DNA of 64,000 nt from Providencia rettgeri (GCF_013702265.1 NZ_CP059348.1:2046001-2110000); one strand, 5' to 3'. Positions 1 to 10,057 are shown, counted from the first letter of the stretch. Numbers and translations are program-made. The notes: generated by a model from the letters alone, not told the origin.

Positions 1-264
1 CATATTATTCTCGATGCCGCCCCGAATATTGTGATCCCAGCCAAAACCTCATTCGTTGCCAGTGTTGCACAATTTACGCCTAAAACAGTGGAAACTCAAA
101 ATGAGCGTTTGAAACTAATGTTCCGTGTTCGTGCACGTATTTCCCCTGAATTACTGAAAAAACACCTTGAATATGTCAAAACAGGTTTACCTGGAAAAGC
201 GTATGTTCGTTTAGATGCACAAGCTGCATGGCCAATCGATCTTGAGGTGAGATTACCAGAATGA
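1..264 (+). CDS. yhiI: HlyD-family periplasmic adaptor, C-terminal end (YhiI-like), partial
   Basis: The frame is open from base 1, so the gene starts before the window; about 87 residues are visible. The fragment has the beta-rich character of the C-terminal part of membrane-fusion (HlyD/EmrA-type) adaptors, with a phrase ending in a short basic and acidic tail. Its stop overlaps the start of the next gene in an ATGA tetranucleotide, which implies translational coupling. The following two genes are rbbA and yhhJ, and yhiI-rbbA-yhhJ is the known E. coli order, so the assignment rests mostly on synteny. The adaptor would link the ABC exporter to an outer-membrane channel. A GTG at 31 is internal and is not the start. 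Confidence 0.75.
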   Translation, partial: HIILDAAPNIVIPAKTSFVASVAQFTPKTVETQNERLKLMFRVRARISPELLKKHLEYVKTGLPGKAYVRLDAQAAWPIDLEVRLPE

Positions 265-3017
265 CCGATAAATTGATGGATGATGTGATTGTTGATTTAC
301 AGCATGTCAGCCAACATTACGGTGATAACTGTGCGTTGGATGACATCACTCTCGCCATTCCTGCTCGAAAAATGGTAGGGCTGATTGGCCCTGATGGCGT
401 GGGCAAATCAAGCTTAATGTCACTGATTGCAGGCGCCCGTGTGATCCAGCAGGGGCAAGTCAACGTGCTCAATGGCGATATGCATAACAGCGACCATCGT
501 CGCAATGTCTGCCCTAAAATTGCCTACATGCCTCAAGGGTTAGGGAAAAACCTTTACCATACGCTTTCCGTGTACGAGAACGTGGATTTTTTCGGCAGAT
601 TATTTGGGCAATCCAACGAAGAGCGGGCGTATCGCATTCAGGATCTTCTTGAAAGTACGGGACTCGCCCCCTTTAAAGACCGACCTGCAGGGAAGTTATC
701 GGGCGGGATGAAGCAAAAGCTAGGATTATGCTGCGCGCTAATTCATGACCCAGATTTATTGATTCTTGATGAACCGACAACGGGGGTTGATCCCTTATCT
801 CGAGCGCAGTTTTGGGATCTTATTGACCGTATTCGAGAACGCCAAACCAATATGAGTGTGCTGGTGGCCACGGCCTATATGGAAGAAGCGGAGCGTTTTG
901 ATTGGTTGGTGGCTATGGATGACGGCAAGGTGATGGCAACTGGGCATGCTTCTGAATTAAAAGCCCAAACGGGTTGTGATGACCTTGAAGCTGCTTTTAT
1001 CGCGTTGTTACCTGAAGAAAAACGCGCGGGTCACCAAAAAGTGGTGATCCCGCCTCGAGATACACGAGATGATGATGTTATCGCTATCGAAGCTCAGGAC
1101 TTAACCATGCGTTTCGGTAACTTTGTGGCGGTGGATCATGTGAATTTTAAAATTCCGAAAGGGGAGATTTTCGGCTTTTTAGGTTCCAATGGGTGTGGTA
1201 AATCCACCACCATGAAAATGTTAACAGGCTTATTGCAAGCCAGTGAAGGGCAAGCGTGGCTGTTTGGGCAAGAGATTGACCCAAAAGACATTGAAACCCG
1301 CAAGCGCGTCGGGTATATGTCTCAAGCTTTCTCCCTGTACAGCGAATTGAGTGTTCAGCAAAACCTTGAGTTGCATGCCAAATTATTCCACATTCCCGAA
1401 GATAAAATTAACCAGCGCATTGATGAAATGTGCCAGCGTTTTGACTTAGACGATGTGAGAGAAACACTCCCTGATGACCTGCCACTAGGGATACGCCAAC
1501 GCCTCTCTTTGGCCGTGGCAGTTATCCACCAGCCGGAAATGCTGATCCTTGATGAACCGACTTCTGGGGTTGACCCCGTCGCGCGGGATATGTTCTGGAA
1601 CTTAATGGTCGACCTTTCAAGACGTGACGGCGTCACTATTTTTATCTCCACCCACTTTATGAACGAAGCGGAACGCTGCGACCGCATTTCATTGATGCAT
1701 GCGGGCAAAGTACTGGATTGCGATACGCCAGAAAACTTGATTAAAAAGCGTGGGTTAGACACTTTAGAAGCCACGTTTATTGCCTACTTACAGGATGCGG
1801 TTGGCGATAAAGATACAGGCAAAGAGACTGCCCCTGAATTTCATGTGGATGCAAAACTGAAAGAGCAAGCGGCGGAAGCACTCAAAAAACGCTTTAGTTT
1901 ACGACGCTTATTTAGCTACAGCATTCGTGAAGGGATGGAGTTACGGCGCGACCCCGTGCGTTCCACATTAGCGTTATTAGGAACGGTGATCCTGATGTTT
2001 ATCATGGGATATGGGATCAGCATGGACGTGGAAAATCTACGTTTTGCTGTACTCGACCGAGATCAAACCGGCTTAAGCCAGGGCTATACGCTGAATTTGG
2101 CGGGTTCTCGCTACTTTATTGAACAGCCTCCATTGCAGGATTATGAGCAGCTCGAGTCAGGGATGCGCAGTGGAAAAATCACTGTAGCCATAGAAATTCC
2201 GCCTAATTTTGCCCGTGATATTGCCAAAGGAAATAACGTTAAACTGGGCGTATGGATAGACGGTGCAATGCCAAACCGAGCGGAAACGGTGCGAGGGTAT
2301 GTACAAGCGATGCATTTAGCGTGGTTAAGCACAATGGCGGCTCGCCAACCGGCTGGTGTTGCGGGAATTCCGGCTATTGATATCGAAACACGCTATCGCT
2401 ATAACCCGGATGTTCGTAGCTTACCGGCGATTGTTCCCGCCGTTATTCCTCTGTTATTGATGATGATCCCTGCAATGCTCAGCGCGCTCAGTGTGGTGCG
2501 TGAAAAAGAGTTGGGTTCAATTATTAATCTTTATGTCACCCCGATCACCAAATTAGAATTCCTGCTCGGTAAACAACTCCCTTATATTGTTTTAGGGATG
2601 TTCAACTTTGTTTTACTTTGCATTTTATCTGTCTATGTTTTTGGTGTGGAATTTAAAGGTAGTTTCTTGTCATTGAGCTTGGCGGCGTTTTTGTACATCA
2701 CCATAGCAACCGGAATGGGGCTGCTGATTTCCTGCTTTATGAAAAGCCAAATTGCAGCCATTTTCGGGACCTCAATTATTACCTTGATCCCCGCAACTCA
2801 ATTTTCCGGCATGATTGACCCCGTTTCTTCCTTGGAAGGGATTGGTCGCTGGGTAGGGCAAATTTACCCAACATCCCATTTTTTGACCATTACACGGGGA
2901 ACCTTCTCTAAAGGGCTTAATTTCTTTGATTTACAAGCCTCATTTATCCCGCTAGCCATCACGATCCCGATTGTGATTGGCTTGAGTGTTTATTTCCTGA
3001 AAAAGCAGGAGGCATAG
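261..3017 (+). CDS. rbbA: RbbA: ABC transporter with two ATPase domains fused to a permease (ribosome-associated ATPase)
   Basis: The protein has 918 residues, close to E. coli RbbA (about 911). The first ATPase domain carries Walker [10 protein letters not shown] (residues 43-51), signature LSGGMKQK and Walker [14 protein letters not shown]. The second has Walker [10 protein letters not shown] and Walker [14 protein letters not shown], but its signature position reads LPLGIRQR instead of LSGG. The last third is an ABC-2-type permease with one membrane segment near residue 560 and a cluster of about five after residue 720. In E. coli the protein was described as a ribosome-bound ATPase, yet fusion to a permease and the operon with an HlyD adaptor argue for an export role. 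It overlaps yhiI by four bases and is followed two bases later by yhhJ. Confidence 0.93.
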   Translation: MTDKLMDDVIVDLQHVSQHYGDNCALDDITLAIPARKMVGLIGPDGVGKSSLMSLIAGARVIQQGQVNVLNGDMHNSDHRRNVCPKIAYMPQGLGKNLYHTLSVYENVDFFGRLFGQSNEERAYRIQDLLESTGLAPFKDRPAGKLSGGMKQKLGLCCALIHDPDLLILDEPTTGVDPLSRAQFWDLIDRIRERQTNMSVLVATAYMEEAERFDWLVAMDDGKVMATGHASELKAQTGCDDLEAAFIALLPEEKRAGHQKVVIPPRDTRDDDVIAIEAQDLTMRFGNFVAVDHVNFKIPKGEIFGFLGSNGCGKSTTMKMLTGLLQASEGQAWLFGQEIDPKDIETRKRVGYMSQAFSLYSELSVQQNLELHAKLFHIPEDKINQRIDEMCQRFDLDDVRETLPDDLPLGIRQRLSLAVAVIHQPEMLILDEPTSGVDPVARDMFWNLMVDLSRRDGVTIFISTHFMNEAERCDRISLMHAGKVLDCDTPENLIKKRGLDTLEATFIAYLQDAVGDKDTGKETAPEFHVDAKLKEQAAEALKKRFSLRRLFSYSIREGMELRRDPVRSTLALLGTVILMFIMGYGISMDVENLRFAVLDRDQTGLSQGYTLNLAGSRYFIEQPPLQDYEQLESGMRSGKITVAIEIPPNFARDIAKGNNVKLGVWIDGAMPNRAETVRGYVQAMHLAWLSTMAARQPAGVAGIPAIDIETRYRYNPDVRSLPAIVPAVIPLLLMMIPAMLSALSVVREKELGSIINLYVTPITKLEFLLGKQLPYIVLGMFNFVLLCILSVYVFGVEFKGSFLSLSLAAFLYITIATGMGLLISCFMKSQIAAIFGTSIITLIPATQFSGMIDPVSSLEGIGRWVGQIYPTSHFLTITRGTFSKGLNFFDLQASFIPLAITIPIVIGLSVYFLKKQEA

Positions 3018-3019
3018 GG

Positions 3020-4147
3020 ATGTTTCGTAAAATACAGAATATTTTTAACTTGGGCGTGAAAGAGTTACGAAGCTTAGGGCGTGATAAGGCAATGCTGGCG
3101 CTGATTGTGTTTGCGTTTACTGTCTCGATTTATTCCTCTGCAACAGTGACGCCGGGCTCGCTGCATAATGCCCCGATAGCCATTGCTGACCAGGATAAAT
3201 CCCAGCTTTCAAATCGTATTATTAATAGTTTCTATGAACCGTATTTCTTGCCGCCAGCGGATATTGTGCCGAATGAAATAGATGGCTTACTAGACAGAGG
3301 CGCTTATACATTTGCAATTGATATTCCCCCTAACTTTCAACGGGATGTACTTGCAGGGCGCCACCCTCAATTGCAAGTTAATATCGATGCAACACGCATG
3401 AGTCAGGCTTTTTTGGGTAATAGCTATATCCAAAATATTACCTTAGGAGAAGTGAACGAATTTCTGGCGAAATACCGTAGTCAAGGGCGTTTACCGGTTG
3501 ATCTTGAAGTTCGTATGCGGTTTAACCCAAACTTAACGCAGTCTTGGTTTGGCTCGGTGATGGCTATCATTAACAACATCACAATGTTATCGATTGTTCT
3601 AACTGGTGCAGCGCTGATCCGCGAACGTGAGCATGGTACCGTCGAGCACTTAATGGTGATGCCGCTAACGCCTTTTGAAATCATGATGTCAAAGATTTGG
3701 TCGATGGGATTAGTGGTACTGATTGCCTCGGCAGTCTCGCTGTTGCTGGTGGTCAAAACCTTGCTGCAAGTACCGATTGAAGGGTCGATATTGCTGTTCA
3801 TGTGTGGAGTTGCGCTCAGTCTATTTGCCACCACATCGATTGGGATTTTTATGGGGACCATTGCGCGCTCAATGCCACAATTTGGCCTATTGATGATCTT
3901 AGTGTTATTACCATTAAACATGCTTTCAGGGGGGATGACTGCCCGGGAAAGTATGCCGCAACTGGTACAAGACATCATGCTAACCATGCCGACAACCCAC
4001 TTTGTTAGCCTAGCACAAGCGATTTTATATCGTGGTGCGGGATTCGAAATTGTATGGCCACAGTTTGTTATTTTAGTGGTCATTGGCAGTGTATTCTTCA
4101 GCTTCGCATTAATGCGTTTTCGCAAAACCATTGCCACAATGGCATAG
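3020..4147 (+). CDS. yhhJ: YhhJ: ABC-2-type transporter permease
   Basis: This 375-residue inner-membrane protein has one N-terminal membrane segment (about residues 25-45), a large extracytoplasmic domain, and a C-terminal block of about five segments, the ABC-2 permease layout that also ends RbbA. An AGGAGG ribosome-binding site at 3007-3012, inside the end of rbbA, sits seven bases before the ATG. It probably pairs with the permease part of RbbA and with the YhiI adaptor as a tripartite exporter. The substrate is unknown. A strong hairpin 48 bases after the stop closes the operon. Confidence 0.92.
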   Translation: MFRKIQNIFNLGVKELRSLGRDKAMLALIVFAFTVSIYSSATVTPGSLHNAPIAIADQDKSQLSNRIINSFYEPYFLPPADIVPNEIDGLLDRGAYTFAIDIPPNFQRDVLAGRHPQLQVNIDATRMSQAFLGNSYIQNITLGEVNEFLAKYRSQGRLPVDLEVRMRFNPNLTQSWFGSVMAIINNITMLSIVLTGAALIREREHGTVEHLMVMPLTPFEIMMSKIWSMGLVVLIASAVSLLLVVKTLLQVPIEGSILLFMCGVALSLFATTSIGIFMGTIARSMPQFGLLMILVLLPLNMLSGGMTARESMPQLVQDIMLTMPTTHFVSLAQAILYRGAGFEIVWPQFVILVVIGSVFFSFALMRFRKTIATMA

Positions 4148-4194
4148 TTTTTATTGCATCAGCTCCCATTAAATTATCTCGAATTATTTCTCAC

Positions 4195-4227
4195 AAAACG
4201 CTTGCAGATTTTATTGGCAAGCGTTTT
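4195..4227 (+). terminator. Rho-independent terminator after yhhJ
   Basis: A perfect 11-base-pair stem (AAAACGCTTGC with GCAAGCGTTTT) encloses an 11-base loop and ends in a short T run. It lies between yhhJ and the ahpC regulatory region and should separate the two transcripts; the A-rich left arm could also make it work in the other direction. Confidence 0.75.
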
Positions 4228-4273
4228 AATGCCACTCTATAAAATGCCATGCCTATCAATTTTTAATTAATGA

Positions 4274-4310
4274 TTAGGTTTTGCCTATCAAATCGATAGC
4301 AACGACTGAT
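4274..4310 (+). promoter_or_regulatory. OxyR-type binding site upstream of ahpC
   Basis: OxyR contacts four ATAG-type elements in the pattern ATAGnTnnnanCTAT, seven bases, then the same again. Here TTAGGTTTTGCCTAT (4274-4288) is followed by exactly seven bases and ATAGCAACGACTGAT (4296-4310). Ten of the sixteen core ATAG/CTAT positions would be expected by chance far less often, and the spacing fits exactly. The site is 58 bases upstream of the ahpC start, where OxyR activates ahpC in enterobacteria. I could not place the -10 element with confidence. Confidence 0.75.
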
Positions 4311-4367
4311 TGGATTAAGTCTCTGCGAAACAGTAACTTAATAGTCAACCAAACAGGAGGACATCAA

Positions 4368-4931
4368 ATGTCATTAATTAATACTCAAATCAAACCTTTT
4401 TCTAATCAAGCTTTTAAAGACGGTAAATTTATCGAAGTAACAGAGAAAGATGTTGCGGGTAAATGGAGCGTTTTCTTCTTCTATCCAGCGGACTTCACTT
4501 TCGTTTGCCCAACTGAATTAGGCGACATTGCTGACCATTACGCTGAATTCCAAAAAATGGGCGTAGATATCTATTCTGTATCGACTGACACCCACTTTAC
4601 TCACAAAGCATGGCACGAAAGCTCTGAAACTATCGGTAAAATCAAATACGCGATGATCGGCGACCCAACAGGTGCTCTGACTCGTAACTTCGAAAACATG
4701 CGTGAAAACGAAGGTCTGGCTGACCGTGGTACATTCGTTGTTGACCCACAAGGTATCATCCAAGCTATCGAAATCACTGCGGAAGGTATTGGTCGTGACG
4801 CGGCTGACTTACTGCGTAAAGTTAAAGCTGCTCAATACGTTGCAAGCCACCCAGGTGAAGTTTGCCCAGCTAAATGGAAAGAAGGTGAAGCAACACTGTC
4901 TCCATCTTTAGATTTAGTCGGCAAAATCTAA
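4368..4931 (+). CDS. ahpC: AhpC: alkyl hydroperoxide reductase, peroxiredoxin subunit
   Basis: This typical two-cysteine peroxiredoxin reduces hydrogen peroxide and organic peroxides and is recycled by AhpF. With the ATG at 4368 it has 187 residues, the same as E. coli AhpC. The peroxidatic cysteine is C47 in DFTFVCPTE and the resolving cysteine is C166 in GEVCPAKW. The frame stays open upstream to 4281, but an AGGAGG at 4355-4360 placed seven bases before the ATG fixes the start. The codon bias differs from the neighbours (many GGT, CGT, GAA), as expected for a highly expressed gene. An OxyR-type site lies upstream and ahpF follows. Confidence 0.98.
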   Translation: MSLINTQIKPFSNQAFKDGKFIEVTEKDVAGKWSVFFFYPADFTFVCPTELGDIADHYAEFQKMGVDIYSVSTDTHFTHKAWHESSETIGKIKYAMIGDPTGALTRNFENMRENEGLADRGTFVVDPQGIIQAIEITAEGIGRDAADLLRKVKAAQYVASHPGEVCPAKWKEGEATLSPSLDLVGKI

Positions 4932-4963
4932 TCGATAACCCTCGATAAGAATATTGCAAAATA

Positions 4964-5035
4964 AGCCACGTTGCAGGCGCTAAACACAATTAAGTAAAAG
5001 CCTGCAACGGGCTATTCGACGGGTATATGTACCCG
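4964..5035 (+). promoter_or_regulatory. Two hairpins between ahpC and ahpF
   Basis: The first hairpin pairs GTTGCAGGC (4970-4978) with GCCTGCAAC (5000-5008), extendable outwards by AGCC/GGCT across a small internal loop. The second pairs CGGGTA with TACCCG (5020-5035) and is followed by ATTTTATG. Neither has a strong T tract, so they more likely act as partial attenuators or as mRNA-stabilising 3' structures that let ahpC be made in excess over ahpF. Confidence 0.55.
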
Positions 5036-5057
5036 ATTTTATGACCAAGGGGATTAC

Positions 5058-6632
5058 ATGCTCGATAATAATTTACAGGCTCAATTAAAAGCCTATCTGG
5101 AAAGATTAACTAAACCCGTAGAATTAGTTTCGAATTTAGATGACAGCGCAAAATCAATTGAAATAAAACAATTACTTGAACAAATTGCATCGCTGTCTGA
5201 CAAGGTGACTGTGCGTGAAGAGCGCGATGCTGCACAAAGAACACCTTCATTTTTAATCACCAACCCAGGGACTAATATTGGCGTGCGTTTTGCAGGCTCA
5301 CCATTAGGCCATGAATTTACCTCTTTAGTGCTAGCACTTCTGCAAGTGGGTGGTCATCCATCCAAAGAAGCACAAGAATTATTGGATCAAGTGAAAGGGC
5401 TGGAAGGCGACTTTAACTTTGAAACTTACTATTCATTATCTTGCCATAACTGCCCTGACGTCGTGCAGGCGCTGAACTTAATGGCGGTATTGAATCCGAA
5501 CATCAGCCATACGGCGATTGATGGTGCGCTGTTCCAAAACGAAATTGACGAACGCAACATCATGGGTGTTCCCGCTGTTTTCTTAAATGGCAAAGAGTTT
5601 GGTCAAGGCCGCATGACATTAAGCGAAATCGTGAGCAAGGTAGATACCAATGCTGATGCGCGAGCGGCAAAAGCGATTAGCGGACGTGATCCATTTGAAG
5701 TTCTGATCATCGGTAGTGGTCCAGCGGGTGCATCCGCTGCGGTTTATACTGCGCGTAAAGGTATTCGAACTGGTGTTATCGGTGAGCGTTTTGGCGGGCA
5801 GGTCATGGATACCGTTGATATCGAAAACTATATTTCGGTATTGAAAACTGAAGGCGCAATTTTAGCTGGTGCTCTGAAAAATCATGTGGATAGCTACAAT
5901 GTGGATGTGATTGATGGCCAATCCGTCACTAAGCTTATTCCTGCTGAACAAATTGGCGGATATCACCAAATCGAAACCACATCAGGCGGTGTGATGAAGG
6001 CCCGCAGTATTATTATCGCCACTGGCGCACGCTGGAGAAACATGGGTGTTCCGGGCGAACAAGAGTACCGTACAAAAGGGGTGACATTCTGTCCTCACTG
6101 TGATGGTCCACTGTTTAAAGGTAAACGCGTTGCAGTAATCGGTGGTGGTAACTCCGGTATCGAAGCCGCGATCGATTTAGCGGGTATCGTTGATCATGTG
6201 ACGGTATTGGAATTCGCGTCAGAATTGAAAGCGGACTCCGTGTTACAAGCTAAAGCCCGTAGCTTGAGCAATATCGATATTATTTTGAATGCTCAAACCC
6301 TTGAAGTTAAAGGCGATGGCAGCAAGATGACTAGCTTAGAGTACAAAGACCGCACCGATGAAAGCGTGCATTCTTTGGAAGTGGCAGGCGCGTTTGTTCA
6401 AATCGGTTTATTACCAAATACCAATTGGTTAGGTGATACTGTTGCTCGCAACCGTATGGGCGAAATTGAAGTTGATGCTCGTAACGAAACCAGTGTGAAG
6501 GGCGTATTCGCCGCTGGTGACTGTACAACAGTGCCTTATAAACAAATTATCATTTCCGCCGGAGAGGGAGCAAAAGCCGCATTGAGCGCATTTGATTACC
6601 TGATCCGCACAAGTACCAGAACCGCTGAATAG
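5058..6632 (+). CDS. ahpF: AhpF: NADH-dependent peroxiredoxin reductase
   Basis: This flavoprotein passes electrons from NADH to AhpC. The 524-residue protein (E. coli 521) has an N-terminal double thioredoxin-fold domain with redox pair C129/C132 in CHNC, then a thioredoxin-reductase-like part with FAD-binding GSGPAGASA (about 219-227), the second redox pair C345/C348 in CPHCDGP, and the NADH-binding [10 protein letters not shown]. The ATG at 5058 follows AAGGGG at proper spacing. It lies 126 bases after ahpC, in the usual order, and is closed by a strong terminator. Confidence 0.98.
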   Translation: MLDNNLQAQLKAYLERLTKPVELVSNLDDSAKSIEIKQLLEQIASLSDKVTVREERDAAQRTPSFLITNPGTNIGVRFAGSPLGHEFTSLVLALLQVGGHPSKEAQELLDQVKGLEGDFNFETYYSLSCHNCPDVVQALNLMAVLNPNISHTAIDGALFQNEIDERNIMGVPAVFLNGKEFGQGRMTLSEIVSKVDTNADARAAKAISGRDPFEVLIIGSGPAGASAAVYTARKGIRTGVIGERFGGQVMDTVDIENYISVLKTEGAILAGALKNHVDSYNVDVIDGQSVTKLIPAEQIGGYHQIETTSGGVMKARSIIIATGARWRNMGVPGEQEYRTKGVTFCPHCDGPLFKGKRVAVIGGGNSGIEAAIDLAGIVDHVTVLEFASELKADSVLQAKARSLSNIDIILNAQTLEVKGDGSKMTSLEYKDRTDESVHSLEVAGAFVQIGLLPNTNWLGDTVARNRMGEIEVDARNETSVKGVFAAGDCTTVPYKQIIISAGEGAKAALSAFDYLIRTSTRTAE

Positions 6633-6656
6633 CTCATAGTTTAGCGGGTTGTAGCC

Positions 6657-6687
6657 AAAAGGCACTCGGGGGCGAGTGCCTTTTTTT
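6657..6687 (+). terminator. Rho-independent terminator after ahpF
   Basis: GGCACTCG pairs with CGAGTGCC (6661-6680) around a GG-rich four-base loop, directly followed by seven T residues; the four A residues before it extend pairing. It lies 24 bases after the ahpF stop. Confidence 0.9.
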
Positions 6688-6741
6688 GTGTGAGCCTAAG
6701 AATCAAGATAAGAAAGGTATATTCATTAGTATAAGTATTAA

Positions 6742-6960
6742 TCACTTCACCCACATATCCACAACCCTCGCAAGCACTGGCAGTAACTGAGTCAATATCA
6801 CACTGCTCACAAACCATAGAATGATTTTATTGGCGCTGGCGGCTAAAGCTTCTTTGGTGGAATAGTTGGATTTAATCACGGCGATATTGGTTTTGACTTC
6901 ATGCAGATCATTTTTCATTTTATTGATCTCTTTTTCTACGCTATTTAACTTTGAGTCCAT
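6742..6960 (-). CDS. Small coiled-coil protein with one C-terminal membrane segment
   Basis: I do not recognise a named family. From the ATG at 6960 the product has 72 residues: a charged heptad-like region (MDSKLNSVEKEINKMKNDLHE and on, residues 1-40), then a hydrophobic segment (about 46-66) ending in a short tail WVK. This layout resembles tail-anchored or XhlA-like small phage-type proteins, but no phage genes are near. A GGGGG run seven bases before this ATG supports the start. A second in-frame ATG at 7068 also has AGGAG at seven bases and would give 108 residues, so two products are possible. Confidence 0.6.
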   Translation of the reverse strand: MDSKLNSVEKEINKMKNDLHEVKTNIAVIKSNYSTKEALAASANKIILWFVSSVILTQLLPVLARVVDMWVK

Positions 6961-7313
6961 ATTATTTCCCCCATGAGATACCCTTTGGTGATGTTGTTTA
7001 AATGAATTATCGTTGTAAGAGACGAATAACATTAAAGGGGCTTGTTTTTCTCGGAATTGATTCGCCATTGCGTTTCTCCTCAATCCTTTTACTGAACGCG
7101 CTCATCCATTAATTGCGTTTTGAACAAACGAATGGGCATAAAAATCGGTGTATGGGTAGGAGGGTATTTTGATGAAGGATGAGAGTCAAAAAATAGCGTG
7201 AAGATAGCGTTGAAGTTACTCCTAAAAACGTTGGGTTATTAGCTAAAGCCCTGTGGAACAGGGCTCTTTATCAGTGTAGGCAGAGTCAATCAATCGGTTG
7301 TTAAAGTGAGAAA

Positions 7314-7895
7314 TTAATGAATATCTTCGTGACTACGGTACACCAAAGAAAGCTCTGGATGGTGCCATAAGCTGGCTGGGGTGACAGTCGTGCGTTCCCA
7401 AGGAATGGAACCAATAAACCACAGCTTCCAGAATTTTAATTTGGCATTCGGATTTTTTGTTAATAATTCTTGGAAAGTTTCAATTTCACCAATACGAATA
7501 GATAAAGCAGATTGGTAAATGTCGAACACAAACTTTGAGCAAAATTGGCGTGATGAATCATATTTAAACCCGGTGTGATAAAACTTATTTAAGCGGGGGA
7601 AAACTTGAGTCACTAATGCTTGTTTTTGTGCCTCGGTTAAATGTGTGGATAAGCGACGCACACTGTAACGATGCTCAGATGAGCGGGCAATAAAACGGGA
7701 TAATGTGGTGGTGGTCGATAAAGGAATGCGGCTTTCTGCGACTAAATAGTCGTCACCATCATGGCCGATGATCATGCCTACATGGTTACTCCAACACTTT
7801 GATGCAGATGCGATTTGGCGAAAAACTTCAGTGCCGATACTGGTGAAAACAATGTCGCCGACTTCTAGTTCATAAGGGTAATTTATTTTTGTCAT
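7314..7895 (-). CDS. yebB: YebB: permuted papain-like peptidase/amidase-fold protein
   Basis: The product has 193 residues from the ATG at 7895, which is preceded by GAGG at six bases; the frame runs further upstream but without a ribosome-binding site. Phrases such as [35 protein letters not shown] and [13 protein letters not shown] match my recollection of E. coli YebB closely. The family is a circularly permuted NlpC/P60-like fold (YiiX/YebB) with a catalytic histidine in the N-terminal NHVG motif and a cysteine in FCSKF; both are present. The substrate is unknown. The neighbours give no functional hint. Confidence 0.9.
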   Translation of the reverse strand: MTKINYPYELEVGDIVFTSIGTEVFRQIASASKCWSNHVGMIIGHDGDDYLVAESRIPLSTTTTLSRFIARSSEHRYSVRRLSTHLTEAQKQALVTQVFPRLNKFYHTGFKYDSSRQFCSKFVFDIYQSALSIRIGEIETFQELLTKNPNAKLKFWKLWFIGSIPWERTTVTPASLWHHPELSLVYRSHEDIH

Positions 7896-7990
7896 AGTAC
7901 ACCTCAATAGGGTGAAAAATTGCATTGAGGTCATCTTATAAGCCGTTCAATACCGTCGGCAATCAGAATAGCGGCGAATATCATTTCTGT

Positions 7991-9478
7991 TTAACTCGGG
8001 TATATTTTCGCCAATGCCTCACTTAATAACTGAATATTTTGGACGATTTCGAGCTCGGTATGGGCGGCATATCCAAATAGAATGGCATCATTATTTTGAC
8101 TGCTAATGCAATAACGAGATAGAGGTTGAGCTCCAAAACCAAGGTTACGACACTGATCTAGGATAATCTCTAAGCTATAGCCTTTTTTCACCAAGCAGAC
8201 GGTATGGATCCCTGAATCATTCATCTGTGCAGTAAAAATATGCGGGAGATATTGATTGATAGATTGGCAAAAAACAGTTTGGCGTTCATAACAAATTTTG
8301 CGGATCTTTCGAATATGTCTCGCGTAATGACCTTCTTGAATAAACTGGGCTAAAGCGGCTTGTTCTAAATAACTACAATGGCTGTCACTGTAATATTTCA
8401 TCATCGTAAAAGCGTCACTCAGACTTTCTGGCACAATTAAAAATCCAAGGCGAAAACCGGGATACATCATTTTGGAAAATGTGCCGGCATAAATAACGCG
8501 TTGATGATTATCCAGCCCTTGCAAAGCTTGGATCGGTTTGGATAAAAAACGAAACTCGCTGTTGTAGTCATCCTCAAATATCCAAGCATTATTCTGTTGC
8601 GCCCAATCTAATAATGCGAGGCGGCGGGGTAAGCTTAAGGTTGTTCCAAGTGGAAATTGATGGGATGGCGTGGTGTAAATTAATTTGGCATCACCATGGT
8701 GTGCAGCTGCATATTCAATATTCATTCCTTCATTATCGGAGGGGATTGGTGAAATATTGGCTCCAGCAGCGGTTAAAATAGCACGAGCACTGTCATAACC
8801 AGGGTCATCGAGCCAAACAGTATCATTTTGTTTTAATAAAACTTTTGCCGCCAAATTTATCGCCTGTTGGGTTCCATTGACGATAATAATTTGTTTTTCA
8901 TGACAATGAACGCCACGGGTTGAACGCACATAATCAGCCAGCAATTTTTTGAGTGGTATATAGCCATCAGGGTGATTATAGTGCGTGATATCATGCTTGG
9001 ATTTTCGCCAAACTCGCCCTAATAGTCGCCCCCATAGGTCATGGGGAAACTGATCAACACAACCAACGCCAATGTTAAATATTGAGCGCTTATTGGTATT
9101 TGGGCGAGACTGTTCCCAGAGTGGCTGAAGGTTATTCAATATGGGGTTCAGATAAAGTGCAGGGTTTTCTTGTTGGGAAACCGCTTGTTTGGTGCTAATT
9201 GGACGAACTAATTCATCAGGAATTTGTGCAGAAACATAGGTTCCAGAGCCTTGCTTTGAGTATAAATAACCTTCATCGATTAAGCGTTCAAACCCTGCAA
9301 TTACCGAGTTACGAGAGATTGACATCATCTCAGCTAGCGCCCGAGTCGAAGGTAATTTTAGGCCAGCAGCAATTCGTCCATCCAATATTGCATTACGGAT
9401 CGTATGGTAAACCCCTTCATTAATTCGACCCTGTTCAATCAATAACAGTGGGAACTGAGCTTGCTGCTTTCTTCTCAT
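7991..9478 (-). CDS. MocR-type regulator (GntR helix-turn-helix fused to aminotransferase-like domain)
   Basis: The 495-residue protein has an N-terminal winged helix (about residues 15-85, with LPSTRALAEMMSISRNSV) and a fold-type I aminotransferase domain. The PLP lysine is K336 in GTFSKMMYPG, and the co-factor-binding EDDY is at 302-305. MocR proteins use bound PLP or an amino compound to switch transcription of a nearby gene. This gene is divergent from a GNAT acetyltransferase across about 100 bases holding a dyad, so that gene is the likely target. PdxR (vitamin B6 synthesis control) is an alternative, but no pdxST genes are near. Confidence 0.88.
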   Translation of the reverse strand: MRRKQQAQFPLLLIEQGRINEGVYHTIRNAILDGRIAAGLKLPSTRALAEMMSISRNSVIAGFERLIDEGYLYSKQGSGTYVSAQIPDELVRPISTKQAVSQQENPALYLNPILNNLQPLWEQSRPNTNKRSIFNIGVGCVDQFPHDLWGRLLGRVWRKSKHDITHYNHPDGYIPLKKLLADYVRSTRGVHCHEKQIIIVNGTQQAINLAAKVLLKQNDTVWLDDPGYDSARAILTAAGANISPIPSDNEGMNIEYAAAHHGDAKLIYTTPSHQFPLGTTLSLPRRLALLDWAQQNNAWIFEDDYNSEFRFLSKPIQALQGLDNHQRVIYAGTFSKMMYPGFRLGFLIVPESLSDAFTMMKYYSDSHCSYLEQAALAQFIQEGHYARHIRKIRKICYERQTVFCQSINQYLPHIFTAQMNDSGIHTVCLVKKGYSLEIILDQCRNLGFGAQPLSRYCISSQNNDAILFGYAAHTELEIVQNIQLLSEALAKIYPS

Positions 9479-9517
9479 AAGTGGATCCTAAATAAATAAC
9501 AAAAGTGTATCTTATAC

Positions 9518-9538
9518 AGTACCAGATAGCTCTGTACT
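9518..9538. promoter_or_regulatory. Putative MocR operator between the divergent MocR and GNAT genes
   Basis: AGTAC (9518-9522) and GTACT (9534-9538) form an inverted repeat separated by 11 bases; the surrounding bases (ATAC, CTGTACTATA) give it a wider partial symmetry. GTAC-type half sites are common in MocR operators. The right half overlaps a TATAAC that could serve as -10 for the acetyltransferase. No binding evidence exists. Confidence 0.4.
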
Positions 9539-9580
9539 ATAACCTCATTCAGTTATATGTCTACAAATGGAAGGGTTATT

Positions 9581-10039
9581 ATGAATAATGCAGAACTACC
9601 GGTATCTATTGAGTTTGTTTCCCCTGAGCACTACCCAGAATGGTTAGTTTATTGGTTGGAGTATCAAAAATTTTATCAAGTGGATTTAAGCGAAGAAATT
9701 ACATTAAAAGCATGGGCGCGTTTCTTCGATGAAAAAGAACCAATGCACTGTGCTGTCGCGTTGGAAGGGAACAAAGTGGTTGGTTTTGTTAACTATCTTT
9801 ACCACCGTTCCACTTGGGCAGAAAATGATTTTTGTTATTTAGAAGATCTCTATGTGACCCCTGAAGTTCGTGGTCGCCATGTGGGAAAACAATTAATTGA
9901 GTTTGTTCAGCAACAAGCACAGCAGAAACAATGTGGACGTTTATATTGGCATACCCAAGAAACCAATTTACGCGGACAAAAGCTATACAATTGGGTAGCA
10001 GAAAAACCGGGCGTTATTGAATATAGAATGCCGCTATAA
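9581..10039 (+). CDS. GNAT-family N-acetyltransferase
   Basis: The 152-residue protein carries the GNAT acetyl-CoA-binding motif A as LYVTPEVRGRHVGKQLIEF (RGRHVG loop) after the strand FCYLEDLYV. The start at 9581 is chosen because GGAAGGG ends five bases before the ATG; an in-frame ATG at 9557 has no such site. It is divergent from the MocR regulator at 7991-9478. Several GNAT enzymes under MocR control acetylate amino acids, polyamines or toxic amines, but the substrate here cannot be read from sequence. Confidence 0.85.
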   Translation: MNNAELPVSIEFVSPEHYPEWLVYWLEYQKFYQVDLSEEITLKAWARFFDEKEPMHCAVALEGNKVVGFVNYLYHRSTWAENDFCYLEDLYVTPEVRGRHVGKQLIEFVQQQAQQKQCGRLYWHTQETNLRGQKLYNWVAEKPGVIEYRMPL

Positions 10040-10057
10040 TGGATATTTAATATGAAG

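Noticed and set aside
3481-4137. 218-codon open frame antisense to yhhJ
   Set aside because: It lies wholly within a well-supported permease gene, lacks a ribosome-binding site, and its translation is a low-complexity mirror of membrane codons.
7991-9478. PdxR controlling vitamin B6 synthesis
   Set aside because: No pdxS or pdxT genes are near; the divergent gene is an acetyltransferase.
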